NCBI GenBank assembly: GCA_014584395.1
Contig: JACTMY010000013.1
Coordinates: 152,465-216,464 of the forward strand
Source: Planctomycetota bacterium
Lineage (GTDB): Bacteria > Planctomycetota > Planctomycetia > Gemmatales > HRBIN36
Direction of reading: 5' to 3'
DNA: 64,000 nucleotides
This document shows positions 63,859-64,000 of the stretch, one piece after another. Under the pieces are notes generated by a model that had not been told where the DNA came from, did not search any database, and saw only the letters and a list, made by a program, of their open reading frames with translations. Each line of letters starts with the position of its first letter. Within the stretch, counting starts at the first letter, position 1. The translations under genes and the position numbers were made by a program.

Positions 63859-64000
63859 CTAAGGCTCCTTGACCACCATTCCCGTGAACCAGGCCACCAC
63901 GGTCGGCTGCACCTTCGAATCGGTCCACAGCCAATAACCCCGTTGAAACCGGCCGGGTTGGCCGCCAAAACGCACTTTCAGCGTGAGGTGAGCCGTCGCC
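63859..64000 (-). CDS. C-terminal fragment of a gene entering from the right edge
   Basis: The last 47 codons of a minus-strand gene, ending TAG at 63861-63859. They read ATAHLTLKVRFGGQPGRFQRG, split here as blocks, then YWLWTDSKVQPTVVAWFTGM and VVKEP. The alternating beta pattern with WTDS resembles the tail of a DUF1573-type Ig-like protein, but that is only a guess. It is upstream of, and in line with, the Cys-rich mini-protein. Confidence 0.6.
   Translation of the reverse strand, partial: ATAHLTLKVRFGGQPGRFQRGYWLWTDSKVQPTVVAWFTGMVVKEP

Overview
The window looks like chromosomal DNA of a planctomycete, most likely of the order Gemmatales. The grounds are the family mix: a pseudopilin-like DUF1559 protein beside a PEP-CTERM protein, a WD40 protein with an N-terminal c-type haem motif, a Ser/Thr kinase fused to kinesin-light-chain-type TPRs, several membrane proteins that start with the same two-CxxC zinc ribbon, and a long secreted FG-GAP protein. 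DNA is GC-rich with high GC at third positions, except for an AT-rich patch near 62.6-63.8 kb. No rRNA, tRNA, CRISPR array or insertion sequence was recognised.

Layout. 0-3 kb: 5' part of a giant multi-PAS sensor, running off the left edge. 3-8.7 kb: tRNA-dihydrouridine synthase, a minus-strand M24 peptidase-accB-accC operon, and mtnA. 8.6-11.3 kb: a PQQ-type beta-propeller protein and an FG-GAP/VCBS protein whose reading frame is crossed by one in-frame UGA. 11.4-14.6 kb: thiolase, MoxR ATPase and a zinc-ribbon membrane protein. 14.9-20 kb: a complete pyruvate/branched-chain 2-oxoacid dehydrogenase operon (E1 alpha, E1 beta, E2, E3). 20-28.5 kb: zinc-ribbon protein, TPR kinase, trypsin/LamG membrane protein and a large secreted protein. 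28.6-36.8 kb: aroA, a secreted alpha/beta hydrolase under a promoter with a dyad operator, an MfnD-like ATP-grasp ligase, phosphatidylserine decarboxylase, a methyltransferase and a nitronate-monooxygenase-like protein. 37-41 kb: a CBM9-like protein coupled to a JAMM protease and three small proteins. 41-44.4 kb: an ArsR/CoA-disulfide-reductase operon with its operator, and a Cys/Met-rich protein. 44.4-54.2 kb: PLP enzyme, WD40/cytochrome protein, small membrane proteins, the DUF1559/PEP-CTERM operon, hppD and truB. 54.4-64 kb: a small gene crossed by an in-frame UGA, a 1072-residue envelope protein, a lipid A-type acyltransferase, DUF420, rhamnulokinase, a ketose 3-epimerase-like protein, two AT-rich-codon genes and a gene fragment at the right edge.

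The most unusual signal is a pair of unrelated genes (about 10.1-11.3 kb and 54.5-54.8 kb) in which a single in-frame UGA is followed, 19 and 17 nt later, by the apical loop of a hairpin with the architecture of a bacterial SECIS element. Both are candidate selenoprotein genes; the first lies in an otherwise clearly intact protein. Three minus-strand promoters (at 31.6, 43.2 and 51.2 kb) also carry near-perfect dyads overlapping the -35/-10 region and look like repressor-controlled promoters.
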